Translations under genes and position numbers: made by a program
The notes under the pieces: model-generated
Databases searched by the model: none
What the model was told of the DNA's origin: nothing
What the model saw: the letters and a program-made list of their open reading frames with translations, nothing else
Assembly: GCA_021613335.1 (NCBI GenBank)
Contig: JAJTWR010000021.1
Span: forward strand, 2,314,001 to 2,378,000
DNA length: 64,000 bases
Direction: 5' to 3'
DNA from: Whitmania pigra
Taxonomy: Eukaryota; Annelida; Clitellata; Hirudinida; Haemopidae
In this document: in pieces, positions 10,632-22,600 of the stretch
Layout of the letters: each line of letters starts with the position of its first letter
How positions within the stretch are numbered: position 1 is the stretch's first letter

Positions 10632-11490
10632 GCACCCCCTCTGCTTATATAGCTACGTTTCTGTCGCTTCAAGGCCTGGATTATCTATTCCTTGCTTTAC
10701 AACATCTATAAAACGTTTTACGTCTTCAAGGAAAGACTTGAAGTCTCTTGGAAGACAATTCAAGTAGAATAACATTCATTTCGGACTCATTATCATTATG
10801 TCTGGGCACAAAAGCAAGGTGTTTAGCTTTTTTGTCTCAATAATTATTTAATAACTATTAACGTAAGCAACGATGAATGTATTAAAATTACACAATTACT
10901 AATTCTCCCCCTGTTATATTTACTAGTCTGGATAATGGTTTTTATATGCAGAAATATGTTGAAGTACTGCAAATATTAGATAAAATCTCGAAATATTAAA
11001 AAATATATTTTCAATATATTTAAGAATTACGTAATTCATTGAATAAAACTTTATAAATAAGATGTTTATAAAATTATAAAACATTTTTTTAAAATTTGAT
11101 CTCAGTTGTTCTTGACAACAAAGCGCCTGCTTGGGTTGCAACAGTTGGGCTTTGGCTAGTTTAAAGATTTATTTCTTCCACTGAAATAACGGATTACTTT
11201 AACAGTATTTTTAAAGTAATGATTTTCAGGCTTCTTGATAATATTATGTAAGTCTGATGTAGACTGTGGTGTTTTGATTTAAGCCTATTATTAAAGGCTT
11301 TAAAAATTTCTGACACTTCTATTTGTTAAAAGCACTTAAGTTGTTGTAAACGAATGCAGAGTATATTTTGTAGGACTAACTAATTATTTTAAATGTTTAA
11401 CTACATGAATTTCAACTTATTTGCACAGCTGATTTTTATCTGATTTTAAATGACATTTAAACAGGTGATTACACTGAAAGCTTTGACATC

Positions 11491-14400
11491 ATGGATGATG
11501 AAGCTTCAAGTACAGACAGTGAGGGAATCTATGATAAGAATTATGACGATATTTTGAATGAAGATACTGGACCATTTTCCCTGGAAACAAGTTAGATTTA
11601 AATACGAAAAAAATAAATTATGAATTTAACTGGAGCTTTAAACAAATCTGTAATTGTTGGAATATTAATAATAAATAATGAATACTTTTAAAATGAAACA
11701 TTTCAAATGTTTGATATTTTAAGATATTGAAAATGTCGTTAAACTGCAAAACATGCTGCAAGCTGAGAAACATAAATTTCATAAAGAACAGAGGGCCAGG
11801 ATTTTTCTTGAAAACATCAAGACTAGTTTGGAAACTGATAACTTCAACTTCCAGAAGTTAGACTATTTGAATAAAAATAGATTGTATTCTTTTCTTTTCC
11901 CTAAAACCAATATGTCTCATTGGAATATCATTACTATTATTCAAACAGAAAGATTGATGTTCTGTCCAAAGAAAAGTTGGAGTTGGAGAAATGCAAAATA
12001 GAACTTGAATTAAAGATAAAGCAGTTGCAGTAAGCATTATGTGATCCTGCAACAAAACAGAAAAGCCTCTCATCATATGAATTATTTTTAAAAATGTTTT
12101 GAATTTACCTCACATAAAAAAGCTGTTATCGTGATCATGAAGACCGTTATTTGAATTCAGACTCCTGTTGACTGAGGAGAAAGGAAAAAGGATGAACGTT
12201 GAAGAACATTTGAGACTCTTGAAGGAACAGGTGTTCAAAGGAGGCGAATCATATGATCTGTGCGTTTATCTTTTTCACTAAGAATTTATTAACTTAAATG
12301 AAAATTAAGTAACATGCTATTAAGTTCTTATTTGTTTTTAATGGAGACATAAAACTAGTAATTCTTTTGTTAAGTTATGAATTCATTTACTTTTATGTGA
12401 TATTTGAATTGCATGAGTCAGCATGTTGTTTCTTGAACAGAGAATCAAGCAAGATAAGAATAATGAATTCAACTCAGGTTTTTGAGTTCTCTTTGAAAGA
12501 ACTTTGAAAGGAGTTTGAAAATAACCATTTCCACTTGTTCTTGTTGCAGGACAAAAAAGAAAAGACTCAAATTATTGAGCTTGAAAATTTGTTGCGAGAA
12601 CAAGAGGCATGTCATTTGTCAACAATTTTAGTAGAATGTTGTGTCGATGATGATGTTGAATGATAAATTCTGCAATTAAATGTGTGATTAAAATTATTGA
12701 CCTCACAATGACAGGTTAATTTTTTTAAAGATGATTTTCAAAGAAAAGGAACTTCAGTGGTCATTAGATCAGCAGAAATATCAGCAAGAAATCTTGAAAA
12801 TAAGAAGTGAATTTGTACGTGACTTGTTGAGTAATGATTTAATGATGTTTTATTTTTTATTTCTTTTGGACTGTCCTTGCCTGATATGCTTCAATTGTGC
12901 ATTTACTTGTTTTGGTGCAGTTCAGTTCAATACACCAATACATCATCATAATTAGTGATGATATTTAATTCTATTACATTAGTTGACAATGCAATGAAAT
13001 GTATTAATTATAAATTATAAGTAAAACCAAACACCAATAAAACATTATTTTTTATTACTTAAATGTTAATTTCAATCCTAGCACATACATATACAAAATG
13101 TATTCAAATATGTTATTATTTATAATAGATGTTTTCTTTTTGTAGAACAATGAGAAATGTGCTGATGAGGAATGTAAAGAGAAGTTTAAGAGTGAACTTC
13201 AAAAATTACAAAGTAAATTGACAAGGCAAGAGAAATTATTTTGCAATGAAAAAATGGAGGTTTGGCATGAATTTAATCAAAAATTAATAATGTTCAGTTA
13301 AGTGATTAACTACAGGCCTGCAAAATTTTAGGTTCACAAAACTTATTAACAAATGGATGATGATTTTTGGGGTGCTGAATATATGCCAAATATGTCCTCA
13401 GTTGTTTGACATTGCACACAGTTTTAGCACAATCCTCAATGGCTCTGAGCATTTATGAAATTTATTTATTGTTTGATATGTATAGGCATGTATTTAATTT
13501 AGTTTGACACTTTATGATGCCTTTTTCTATTTCATTTCTATTTTAATTCACCTTGGTGAAAGTATTCAACCTTTTCTTCAATCATTTTCTTCAACCAAGA
13601 TTTTCTAGAAAGAAGTCCACATGCAAAAATTGAATTTTAAAGCTCTTTTTGAATTTCCTCAGCATCTTTTTTACAATATTTTTTTATGGCCTGAGTCATT
13701 TGAGTTTTGCAAGAATTTGGTGTCTTTATAAGTAATCCAAGCACCTTTTTAAGTACTCTTAATTGTAGATTGAGGAATAGGAGGCTTTCATCTTTATTTT
13801 TACTTTATGTATATTAAATATAAATAATAAATATACTTTAAATATACTTTAAATATACCTTAAATATACTTTAAATATACTTTTTTTCAGCTTAGACTCA
13901 AATAGTTTAGAATTTCATGCATGGATACTTAAAGAAGTTGTCTCATAATTTTTTTAATTTAGTTACAAAAATATGTGCGACAGGACAATTTCAATATCCT
14001 TTTTTTGAATTCAGCATCCAAAAATACATAAAAAACACATAAAAAGATAAAAGGTTTTTAATTGCAGGCCTGTGTAATTAATTAGTTTCTGTAGCATTTG
14101 AATTGTTTTTAATTTTATGTAGCAAGATAAACTGTCAACAATCCTTAAAACTAAAGATCAACAAATTCAAAAGTTGCTGGAGCAGGAAAACCTTCAAGCA
14201 AGGTCAGATTGGTTTTGTTTCAGTTACGTAAGAAGCTAAAAATATCTGCAATAAATTCATTGTTTGATTAAATATATTATCAAATTATAAAATGCTTATC
14301 TCTGTAATTATATTGCATTTATGACAAAGAAAATAGTTACCTTTAGTGGATTTATATTAATTTCTATCAGTTAAATGTAGTTCATTTAAGTTATTAAAAG

Positions 14401-17400
14401 TATTTTTTGTGAGATTGCAAACAATAATGATAATGCTATCAATGTTGATGGTGATGATGTTAATGTGATGATGACTTTGGTGAATTTTAGCATTGCCAAT
14501 GGATCATAATTTAAGTTGGGCAGTATTTAATAATTTGTATTCATAATTAATTAATTTATAATACAATGAAACCAACTTATCTCGACCTCAGTTAACTCGC
14601 CAACTCCATTAAGTTGATGTTTTTGAACTGGAACTGCCAAATTCCTTCTTGATCTTATCATTTTTTCATCGGTTATGTCGATACTTTTATGTCTCCGAAA
14701 TGTAATATCTTGAGCACAAACAGGGATATATTTGCCACTTTACATCAGTTATCTCGACCCCTTGACTGATCGCCAACTTTGAACCGCCAAATTCCCACGT
14801 TGTCACAGCATTTTCTCATCGGTTATATCGCCGAACCCAATTCACCCTTACTGATTTTGTGTGAGGGGCAATATGCTGTAGCTATTCTGTTTTTTTTTGT
14901 TCTACTTTTTCGTTCCAAAAATGTCTTGAGGTGTTAAGAGAACACTGGACAAACAGTCAATAAAGAGAAAGAATGAAATCATACTGCAGCTATAAACAGA
15001 AACAGATGGAGCTATTGTTTAAAATGTTTAACTTTTACTTTTTATTAATCATTTAAGGAAAATTGATAATATGGTTCCTAAAACTGTGCTTGAAGATCTG
15101 AAGAATGATAAAAACTCTCTCTTGAGAAAATTACAGGTCACTAACCTATGTTTTGTACTCTTAATGCATTAGATGTTATTTAGGATCTGAATAATTAACA
15201 AATTATTACTAAAAATAATTATTACAACTAAATTATAATTTTTACAAGGAAAAGGAAAATTTGTTTGAATCTCTGAAAGAAGAGAGGGACCTTATTAATT
15301 CTCAGGTAATCTTAAACCCGCCTAAGAAATTAAAATTTAAACATGCCAAGTTTAAATTTTCGATTGCAATTGAACATGTTATTAAAAGTTTCTCTATAAA
15401 ACTGCTGATGTGAGCTTGTTTTTATTTCTCCACATTTTTTCCATGTCCACGTTGCAGCTGATGGCAACAAGTCGTTCAATGGAGGACAAGAATGAAGAAC
15501 TGAATGAACTGATGATGAAGTTCAACTTGGAAAGAGCAACAAGCTCGAGACTTAAAGAAGAAAATATGAAGCTCAAGGTTTGTGCAATTGAATCTAAATT
15601 CATGTCTGAATACTTGCTTATGGTGAATGCTTAGGTGTAGTCTATTAACAGATGGATAATCTTTCTCTGAAAAGCAGTGAAGAAAGATCTCAGCAGAAGT
15701 AATAATTTAAATATGTATTGTTTTTAATGAAATTAAATATTGTATCAATGCAATATGTGTTACCAATAATTTGGCTATGCTCAGATTGAAAATTTATGAA
15801 GAACTCCACAAAAACAAGGAATCAAGGTCAACAGACTTGGATGCCAAACTTGAGGAAATGAAGAAGCTCAATGAACTGGTTTATATTAATTATTGGTGCT
15901 TTTTACATGAAACCACTACTCCATATTCATGATTCTCTCTGTGCTTTTTTTAAATTGGTTAACAACTGCATTTTTACATTTCTGGATCAGTTTTTGTCTT
16001 AATGATTTTTTATTTTTAAAATTAATAGATTGTTTTTTTTATTTATTTGTTTATTTATGGTTTTTATTTGAAATTCAAACAGATGGATTCTCAGTTACGG
16101 CAACAAAACTTGAATCTCCAGAGGGAGACAATTGAATTTCAAAGCAAGTTTGAATTACTTGAGAATGAAGTAAGAGAAGCCAAGATGCAACTGTCAATTG
16201 TAAATGAACAATTCAAAATGTCTGAAGAAAATTGTGCAAGATTTTTAAAGGATCTTCAAATTTCAGAGCAGGTTAGTTAAATTGAAAGAGTTTTTCGTGT
16301 GAATTAATTAGACGGGAATTAATTCCCTTGGGATAGTTCATTAATGAATTTGTGAATCTTTTTTTGGTGTGATTTTTTTTTGGCTATTTGAATATAGTTT
16401 TTTGAAAATAAACGAATTCAAACCTGAATTTGAAATGTAGAAAAACTTTTGCTTTAGAGGAATGTGGTGATGACAAAAGAAAAAGACAAGTTGCAGAGGC
16501 AATTGAAGGAACTGACTGAAGACACTAACAAATCAAAAACATCACAAGATCAGTTTAAAAACCTTATACATTCAATGAAACATTTTCAGGCTCAAACCAT
16601 TGTCAGTATCCTCGTTGTGTTAGCATTTATTGTTAAGTGGAAATATCTAACACATTAGCTTGCTTGTTAGGAGATGGGCCTCGAGAACGTTATGAACATA
16701 TTGAAGACCAACAATGCCAAGTTGAAAACTGTTTTGACTCAGTCTCAAAGAGAGGTTAATGAAAGCAATGGAAACATAAGCCTGTGTACTTGATTGTTGT
16801 ATGTTACTTTCAGGCTATTTATTGGCTTAGGATTATGTTAGGTACCAACTGGTAATTGGGTGATATTTGAGGTTTTTTTGAGTTATTTTGCTGATCAGCA
16901 TATCATACGTGATTTTATTCTGGCCAGTGAAATAAAGCTAAAATAAAACTTTTAAAGTTTTAACTTTATGCAGTCTTACATTACTGATTGATTTTGATGC
17001 CATGTCATGTTGTTAAATGTGATGCAAGCAAATTTGTTATTTGCAGCATTTGGAATCTTTGAGTGTAAAAGTGGAAGATCACCAGGTGAGTGTTGAAAAT
17101 GCTTCTAATGATTAGTGATTGTTATTCAATTGGAATGTTTGACAGTTGCAGGATGATTTGGCTCAATCAAGGTAAAAAAAAAGTCTGCTTTACACTTACA
17201 TGCTAGAAAAGTTCTTTAGTCACTTAGAGGCAATATTATTATAGTTATTTCTTTAGGGTGAAGGTTTCTCACAAGTCAAGAAAGCAATATAAAGCTGTTA
17301 AGAATGTTAATGTGAGTTGTTTTTTACTCCAAATTAAAGTAATATATGTATACCATCTAATGTAATACTATTATACTAATATATATAAATATTTATTACT

Positions 17401-17590
17401 TGATATTGTAACATCAGCTTTTATCTGAATGATGTGTGATTAATTTCAGCTCCAGAGCATGCAGGAAAGCATAGAGGCTCACTACCAACTGCAACTAAGT
17501 CAGAAGCTGACCAAGTTAAATGAATACTTGAAGAGACATGCACTTGAAAATAATATCCTTGAAGATTTTGTAATACCAATGAGAAAATAA
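11491..17590 (+). CDS. long coiled-coil protein, 21 exons
   Basis: Twenty-one short exons join in phase to 627 residues: 11491-11590, 11724-11856, 11949-12029, 12161-12259, 12441-12477, 12550-12630, 12731-12814, 13146-13259, 14123-14202, 15058-15136, 15249-15305, 15458-15577, 15652-15698, 15785-15878, 16083-16271, 16458-16601, 16671-16754, 17047-17085, 17146-17171, 17257-17311, 17450-17590. The first 35 residues are acidic (MDDEASSTDSEGIYDKNYDD); nearly all the rest is Glu/Lys/Gln/Leu heptad coiled coil, ending in HALENNILEDFVIPMRK. The start is the first ATG of an exon that is open upstream, so 5' coding exons may exist. The donor of exon 6 is the least certain. The architecture fits a centrosomal, cytoskeletal or chromosome-axis protein; no named family is recognised. 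Confidence 0.75.
13836..13885 (+). repeat. AT-rich 12-bp tandem repeat
   Basis: About four copies of TTTAAATATACT in intron 8 of the coiled-coil gene. Confidence 0.7.
14555..14870 (+). repeat. dispersed DNA-transposon-like terminal repeat, copy 2
   Basis: Contains two related blocks, one from about 14570 (ACTTATCTCGACCTCAG, CCGCCAAATTCC-type words) and another from about 14745 (AGTTATCTCGACCCC, AACCGCCAAATTCCC, CATCGGTTATATCG). The first block is the reverse complement of 8839-8960. It lies in intron 9 of the coiled-coil gene. Confidence 0.5.
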
Positions 17591-18639
17591 TTCCCGAAAA
17601 GTCGAATGGGCTTCAATGGGACCATATTTAGGAGACATAACATGGTGCATCATTGTTGCTGAAATATTTGTGCTGAGAACAGTGAAATCTTATCAAGCAT
17701 CATGTATCAAAAACTCATGTGCTTTCTTCCATGGTTGGAAATAGTTGTTTCGTGATTGCTTGTAGTCCATAAAATGTATTAGATGTTTTTGATGGAACCC
17801 CCAATTTATCTCAATGTTGGTAACAGTTGGCAAAATAAAGGCAGGGAAGATTTATAGCACATATGTTGTTCCACAGTTCTAAAACATTATAAAGCATATA
17901 TTTCATATATTTCTAAAGTAGAAATCTTGATGGCCATTTGAACAGTAGAGTGGTTATTGAATAAATACTTAAATTAGGACATTATTAAAATTAAGTTATT
18001 TATATTAAGTAATATTAATACAAATTAAAACATCGTAAAGCATATATTTCGTATATTTCTAAAGTATAAATCTTGATGACCAACAGTAGAGTGGTTATTT
18101 GATAAATACTTAAATTCCTAATAATTAAAAAAAAACTGAAAGTCTTCCTACAATTGATATGTAAATATTCTTATAAAGCATTTGAAACATAGTTTCCAAA
18201 TATTGTAATTTAAAACATTGCACTTAAAAGTAAATTAAGACCTTTTTCGAAACCTTAGTTAAAGTTTGAAATCAAATTTTTGAAACTCAGCCATTTTGTC
18301 TTTCATATATTAAAGTTTTGTTTTCAAGCAATTTGTAGTGATTGTGAATAAATTAAAGAATTAGTAAATGGTCCCCTTAAGTACATTACATTGCCCCACT
18401 TTCCCCTATAACTTCTCATGATACATCCCCTATCACTTTCCGCTGAAGTGGCCTGAATAAGCTTCGCCTTACATGTATATTATTTACAAATTTCTCAAAA
18501 CATATCCCCAGCATTCCCTGCTGTTGAACAAACTTCTGTATCATCAGTCTCATAATCATTTTAGAATCATTTCACACATCGGCTCCCCATATGCATTTCT
18601 GACAACCAGCAAACAATATTTCATTAATTTTTTTCTACA
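17591..18639. other. 3' flank of the coiled-coil gene, no further gene seen
   Basis: Holds a likely poly(A) signal AATAAA at 17834-17839. A segment around 17890-17960 is repeated with small changes at about 18030-18100 (shared words AAAGCATATATTTC and AGAGTGGTTATT), a local tandem duplication of roughly 140 bp spacing. Confidence 0.4.
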
Positions 18640-18990
18640 ACTTAATTTCAACTTATTTTACATAAAGCAAGTGGTAACCCATAAAAATATGGTCATTCGG
18701 TTTACATCAACATGGTTGCTGTAGCAGAATGCTGCTGGAAATCCCTTACCATAGACATCAATGACTAACAAGGTTGTCAGTTGGAAATCATATGTATTTG
18801 TTCCATGAGTTGAGTCCATGCATATTTCTGTTTGGGCAACAACATTCTCGAGCACCGACTAGCTGAGCACCGCTAACGAGAACCAGCATAGAGTATTCAG
18901 CTGCTAAATTGAATGAAGAAGTCTCTCCTCGAAATTTAACAAACCATATAACATTTTCGGTTGGATCAGTCCGCATCACATTTATTATAT
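18640..18990 (-). pseudogene. MULE/ZSWIM-type transposase fragment, frameshifted
   Basis: The minus strand encodes ICMDSTHGTNTYDFQLTTLL followed by VIDVYGKGFPAAFCYSN. This is the catalytic-core block DxTHGTNxYDFxLTTLLVID of transposase-derived proteins of the MULE/SWIM zinc-finger type. The preceding part (DPTENVIWFVKFRGE) lies in another frame, so the copy is broken by a frameshift around 18830-18850. Only about 110 residues remain. Confidence 0.65.
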
Positions 18991-19603
18991 TGCTAAAGCA
19001 ATAAAGATAAGCTTTTTAATAAATAAGTAACGCTGGTGGTAGTGGCAGAGCAAAATCTCAAAAATTCTAAAACGTCAAGCTTTGTGATTTGTCGAATGGA
19101 TGGGATCATTTTGAGCGTTCTTATTTTAATGTCTGTTAAGGAGCGCTGCCATTTTGGTCACATAATTGCTTCATGCGTTAAAGGTAGATTTTAAAACGGT
19201 TACAACATGCCCACAAAGATATTGTTGAAAATCTTTAAGCAAAATGTCTCAAATATTAAAAAAAGTAGTAAGAAATGAAATATCATTTACAAGAAAACGT
19301 CCCTTATATGTGAAATTGAGTTCTCACATCCTGAGAGTTTTTGTCAAAATTATTAGCCTATATTGTAATATTATAATCTTAGAAATAAAACATTGCAATT
19401 TAAAAAAAAAACACAATCGTTTTGGTTTTCTCATGCACTATGCAACTAGACGATTCATGGCAATTACAATTTGCACTTTAAAATAAAAATTTTCGTAGTT
19501 ATTAGTTACATCTAAGCTATCTTAGAATCACCAAAAGAAAACAAATACGAATCCATGGTATACCGGCCTCTAGGCTTTTGTTGAAGAAACACATAACTGG
19601 GAA
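18991..19603. other. upstream region of exportin-7
   Basis: No gene is supported. It presumably includes the exportin-7 promoter and 5' UTR. The small open frame 19244-19486 has no recognisable domain. Confidence 0.4.
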
Positions 19604-22600
19604 ATGGATGACAATCAGGTTATTAAGAATGACTTATTTGCATTTTAGGTTTTAAGACAAATTGTTACCTATTATTCTTAGTTTAACCAAGCACTGGCAA
19701 TCATTATTTAGTATAGACTGTCCCCTGTACAAATATAGTTAAACATCATATTTTTGTGCTGTGTACGATCAATGCTCAGCTTTATTTCTTGTCTTGAAAC
19801 AAAAGCTTGCAATGCGTTGAATATGTTGTACATTTCTGAATTTTCCTGCATATAGATAATCATATAATTTTTCTGTTTTTAGCGAATTAAGCCTCATTGA
19901 TTACTTTGCTGATGGCAATGACATGAAAATTATGTAAATATGAATACTATGTTAATTTTCAGAATTATATATGTTTTTGTGGTTGGATTCAAACAAAATA
20001 CATTGTTTAAACTTTCCCAGATATTACATGTCACACATCCACATTGCACTAAATTAGTTTGCCTAGTGGTTCATTTTTAAAGCATTTGTAATTGATTTGT
20101 TAAAACTTAAATTATATAAGTTCCATATTTAGTTCGTAAGAGTTTCTTCGATGTGAAAAAGTACGTATTTGCATTTCCATATTATTATTATTATTGTCAA
20201 TATTTATTGTGTTGTTAAATATTAATTATGATTTGGCAAATTTTGTTTTCCATTCTTTTAGAATATTAAATAATTTACCAGTTAAAAGTCCAACCAAAAA
20301 TCAACAAAAATTTATTATATTTTGAGGTTGGCATATTGGTTGCCTTGACCCACAATTAATCGAAATAAAAATATATATTTTCGGACTTTTCTCCTGCAGA
20401 TTGGAAACCTTTATAAAAATTATGCTGAATATCGAATGAATTTAATTTCACTCAGGAAATTCTGCAGTTGGAGATTTTTGCAAAGGATCTCTTTCAGTTG
20501 ACTGACAGGAATTCAAGAATTGAAGCAGAAAAAGCCTTGGTTCAGTTTACGTACACGCCCAATTGTCTGAAAAACTGTTTTCTGCTTTTAGAAAGAAAGA
20601 CAGTAAATGCTTTTAAAGATTTTTTTATGAGTTACGTGAATAATTTAATAAATTAAATGCTTTAAAATTAGAGTGAATACTCGAGGATTTTAGCAACCAC
20701 AGCACTCAACAAACTCATTTTTGGTTCAAATTGTTCATTAACAGTGGACCAAAGAAGGGAAATTCGTAAGTTTTGCATTTGTTTCTCATTGTTCACATTT
20801 TTCATATAACTTTAAATGTTTCAGAAAAATACTGCTTAACTTATTTGGCCACAAATTCTGACCTTGAAACATATGTTTCACAGTCTTTGAGTCAGGTTGG
20901 TTTCGCAAGTTGATAGTGTTTGGGAGAACGAGATGTGGAATTCATTTTTAAACAATTTCTTGCTCAGTTGTATTGTCAAATCACTAAAGTCAGTTGGTTC
21001 GAGTCAGCAGCTTTCCACAATGTCATGTCTGACGTCAACCCCCTTGTCTCGGTGAGCAATTGAGTTATTTGTTTGAGCGTTTGAGTTCTTTGCATTGAAA
21101 TTGTATTCCTAGTTAATTAATTGCCCATTTATTTCTTTCTGAAGCACAACAATATCATTTCATTAACATTTAAATATTTGAGTGTTCTTTTAAGTTTGTT
21201 AAAAAGTAAAAATAAGCAAATCTAATTTGGTTGTGACAAAACTTTTCAATTCACTTCTGATTGTTTTAGTGGTCGTCTTTTCGTGGATCTCGTTCAATGT
21301 TCACGTCATATGCTAAGCTAATGATTTTATGCTAGTGATCTCTTGTAAATGTCAAGTACTACAGAGTTTTTATGACTAAACAGTTAATTAAACAATTAAT
21401 TCTGTTTTAAAGTCAGGTGAGCCCCACCAGATGTCAGTTGGAATACAGGTTCTGTCACAACTTGCTGTCGAGATGAACCAGAGTCAGGAGGTTGTTGCTT
21501 GATTCATGGCTGATGATGCCTAATGTGACATTCTTATGTGACATCCTAATGTGATATCCTAATGTGACTTCCTAATGTGACATTCTTATGTGACATCCTA
21601 ATGTGATATCCTAATGTGACTTCCTAATGTGACATTCTTATGTGATATCCTAATGTGATATCCTAATTTGACTTCCTAATGTGATATCCTATTGTGATAT
21701 CCTAATGTGACATCCTAATGTGACTTCCTAATGTGATATCTTAATGTGACTTCCTAATGTGACTTCCTAATGTGATATCTTAATGTGATATCCTAATGTG
21801 ATATCCTAATGTGACTTCCTAATGTGACTTCCTAATGTGATATCCTAATGTGATATCCTAATGTGATATCCTAATGTGACTTCCTAATGTGACTTCCTAA
21901 TGTGACTTCCTAATGTGATATCTTAATGTGATATCCTAATGTGACTTCCTAATGTGACTCCCTAATGTGACTTCCTAATGTGATATCCTAATGTGACTTA
22001 ATAATGTGACTTCCTAATATGATATCTTAATGTGACATCCTAATGTGGCATTCTTATGTGACTTCTTGTTTTCAAGGGCAAATCCTCAGGGAAACAAGGC
22101 AAAGTTTCATCATCATTCAGGGACCTCCTCCTCTTTGACTTCTTCCAACTGGGATGCTCACTGCTTCAGAATGCTGTCAACATGATGGGTGCACTGAATC
22201 TGTCAGATTCTAAGCAGGTTATCATCATCATCATCAGCAGCAGCATTGCACTCAAATTTTTGTATGGTTTTGTTTAATTTTTCCAGATGAATGTGTTGAG
22301 TAATAGCCTGGAACTTGTGAAAAATTGTCTTCTCTTTGATTTCATTGGTGTTTCGTCTGACGAATCAGGAGATGATTCTTGCACAGTTCAACTTCCAACT
22401 GCATGGAAAACAGGTAGAATGATGATAGTAGTATGGCTGTAATAAAAATACTTTGGTGCATTATTTTTGTTTAATATGAAATATTGGTGATTAATCTGAA
22501 AATTACAGCTGATGAAATTAACTTAAATTAAAAATGTTGCCCATTGTTGCAGCGTTTCTGGATGGTTCGATCATCAGAATGCTGTTTAATCTCCTGTCTT

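Noticed and set aside
10438..10767. 109-codon frame
   Set aside because: It runs through the poly(A)-tailed SINE and its target duplications.
21519..22066. CRISPR-like array
   Set aside because: The 13-base unit has no spacers; it is a simple minisatellite inside a eukaryotic intron.
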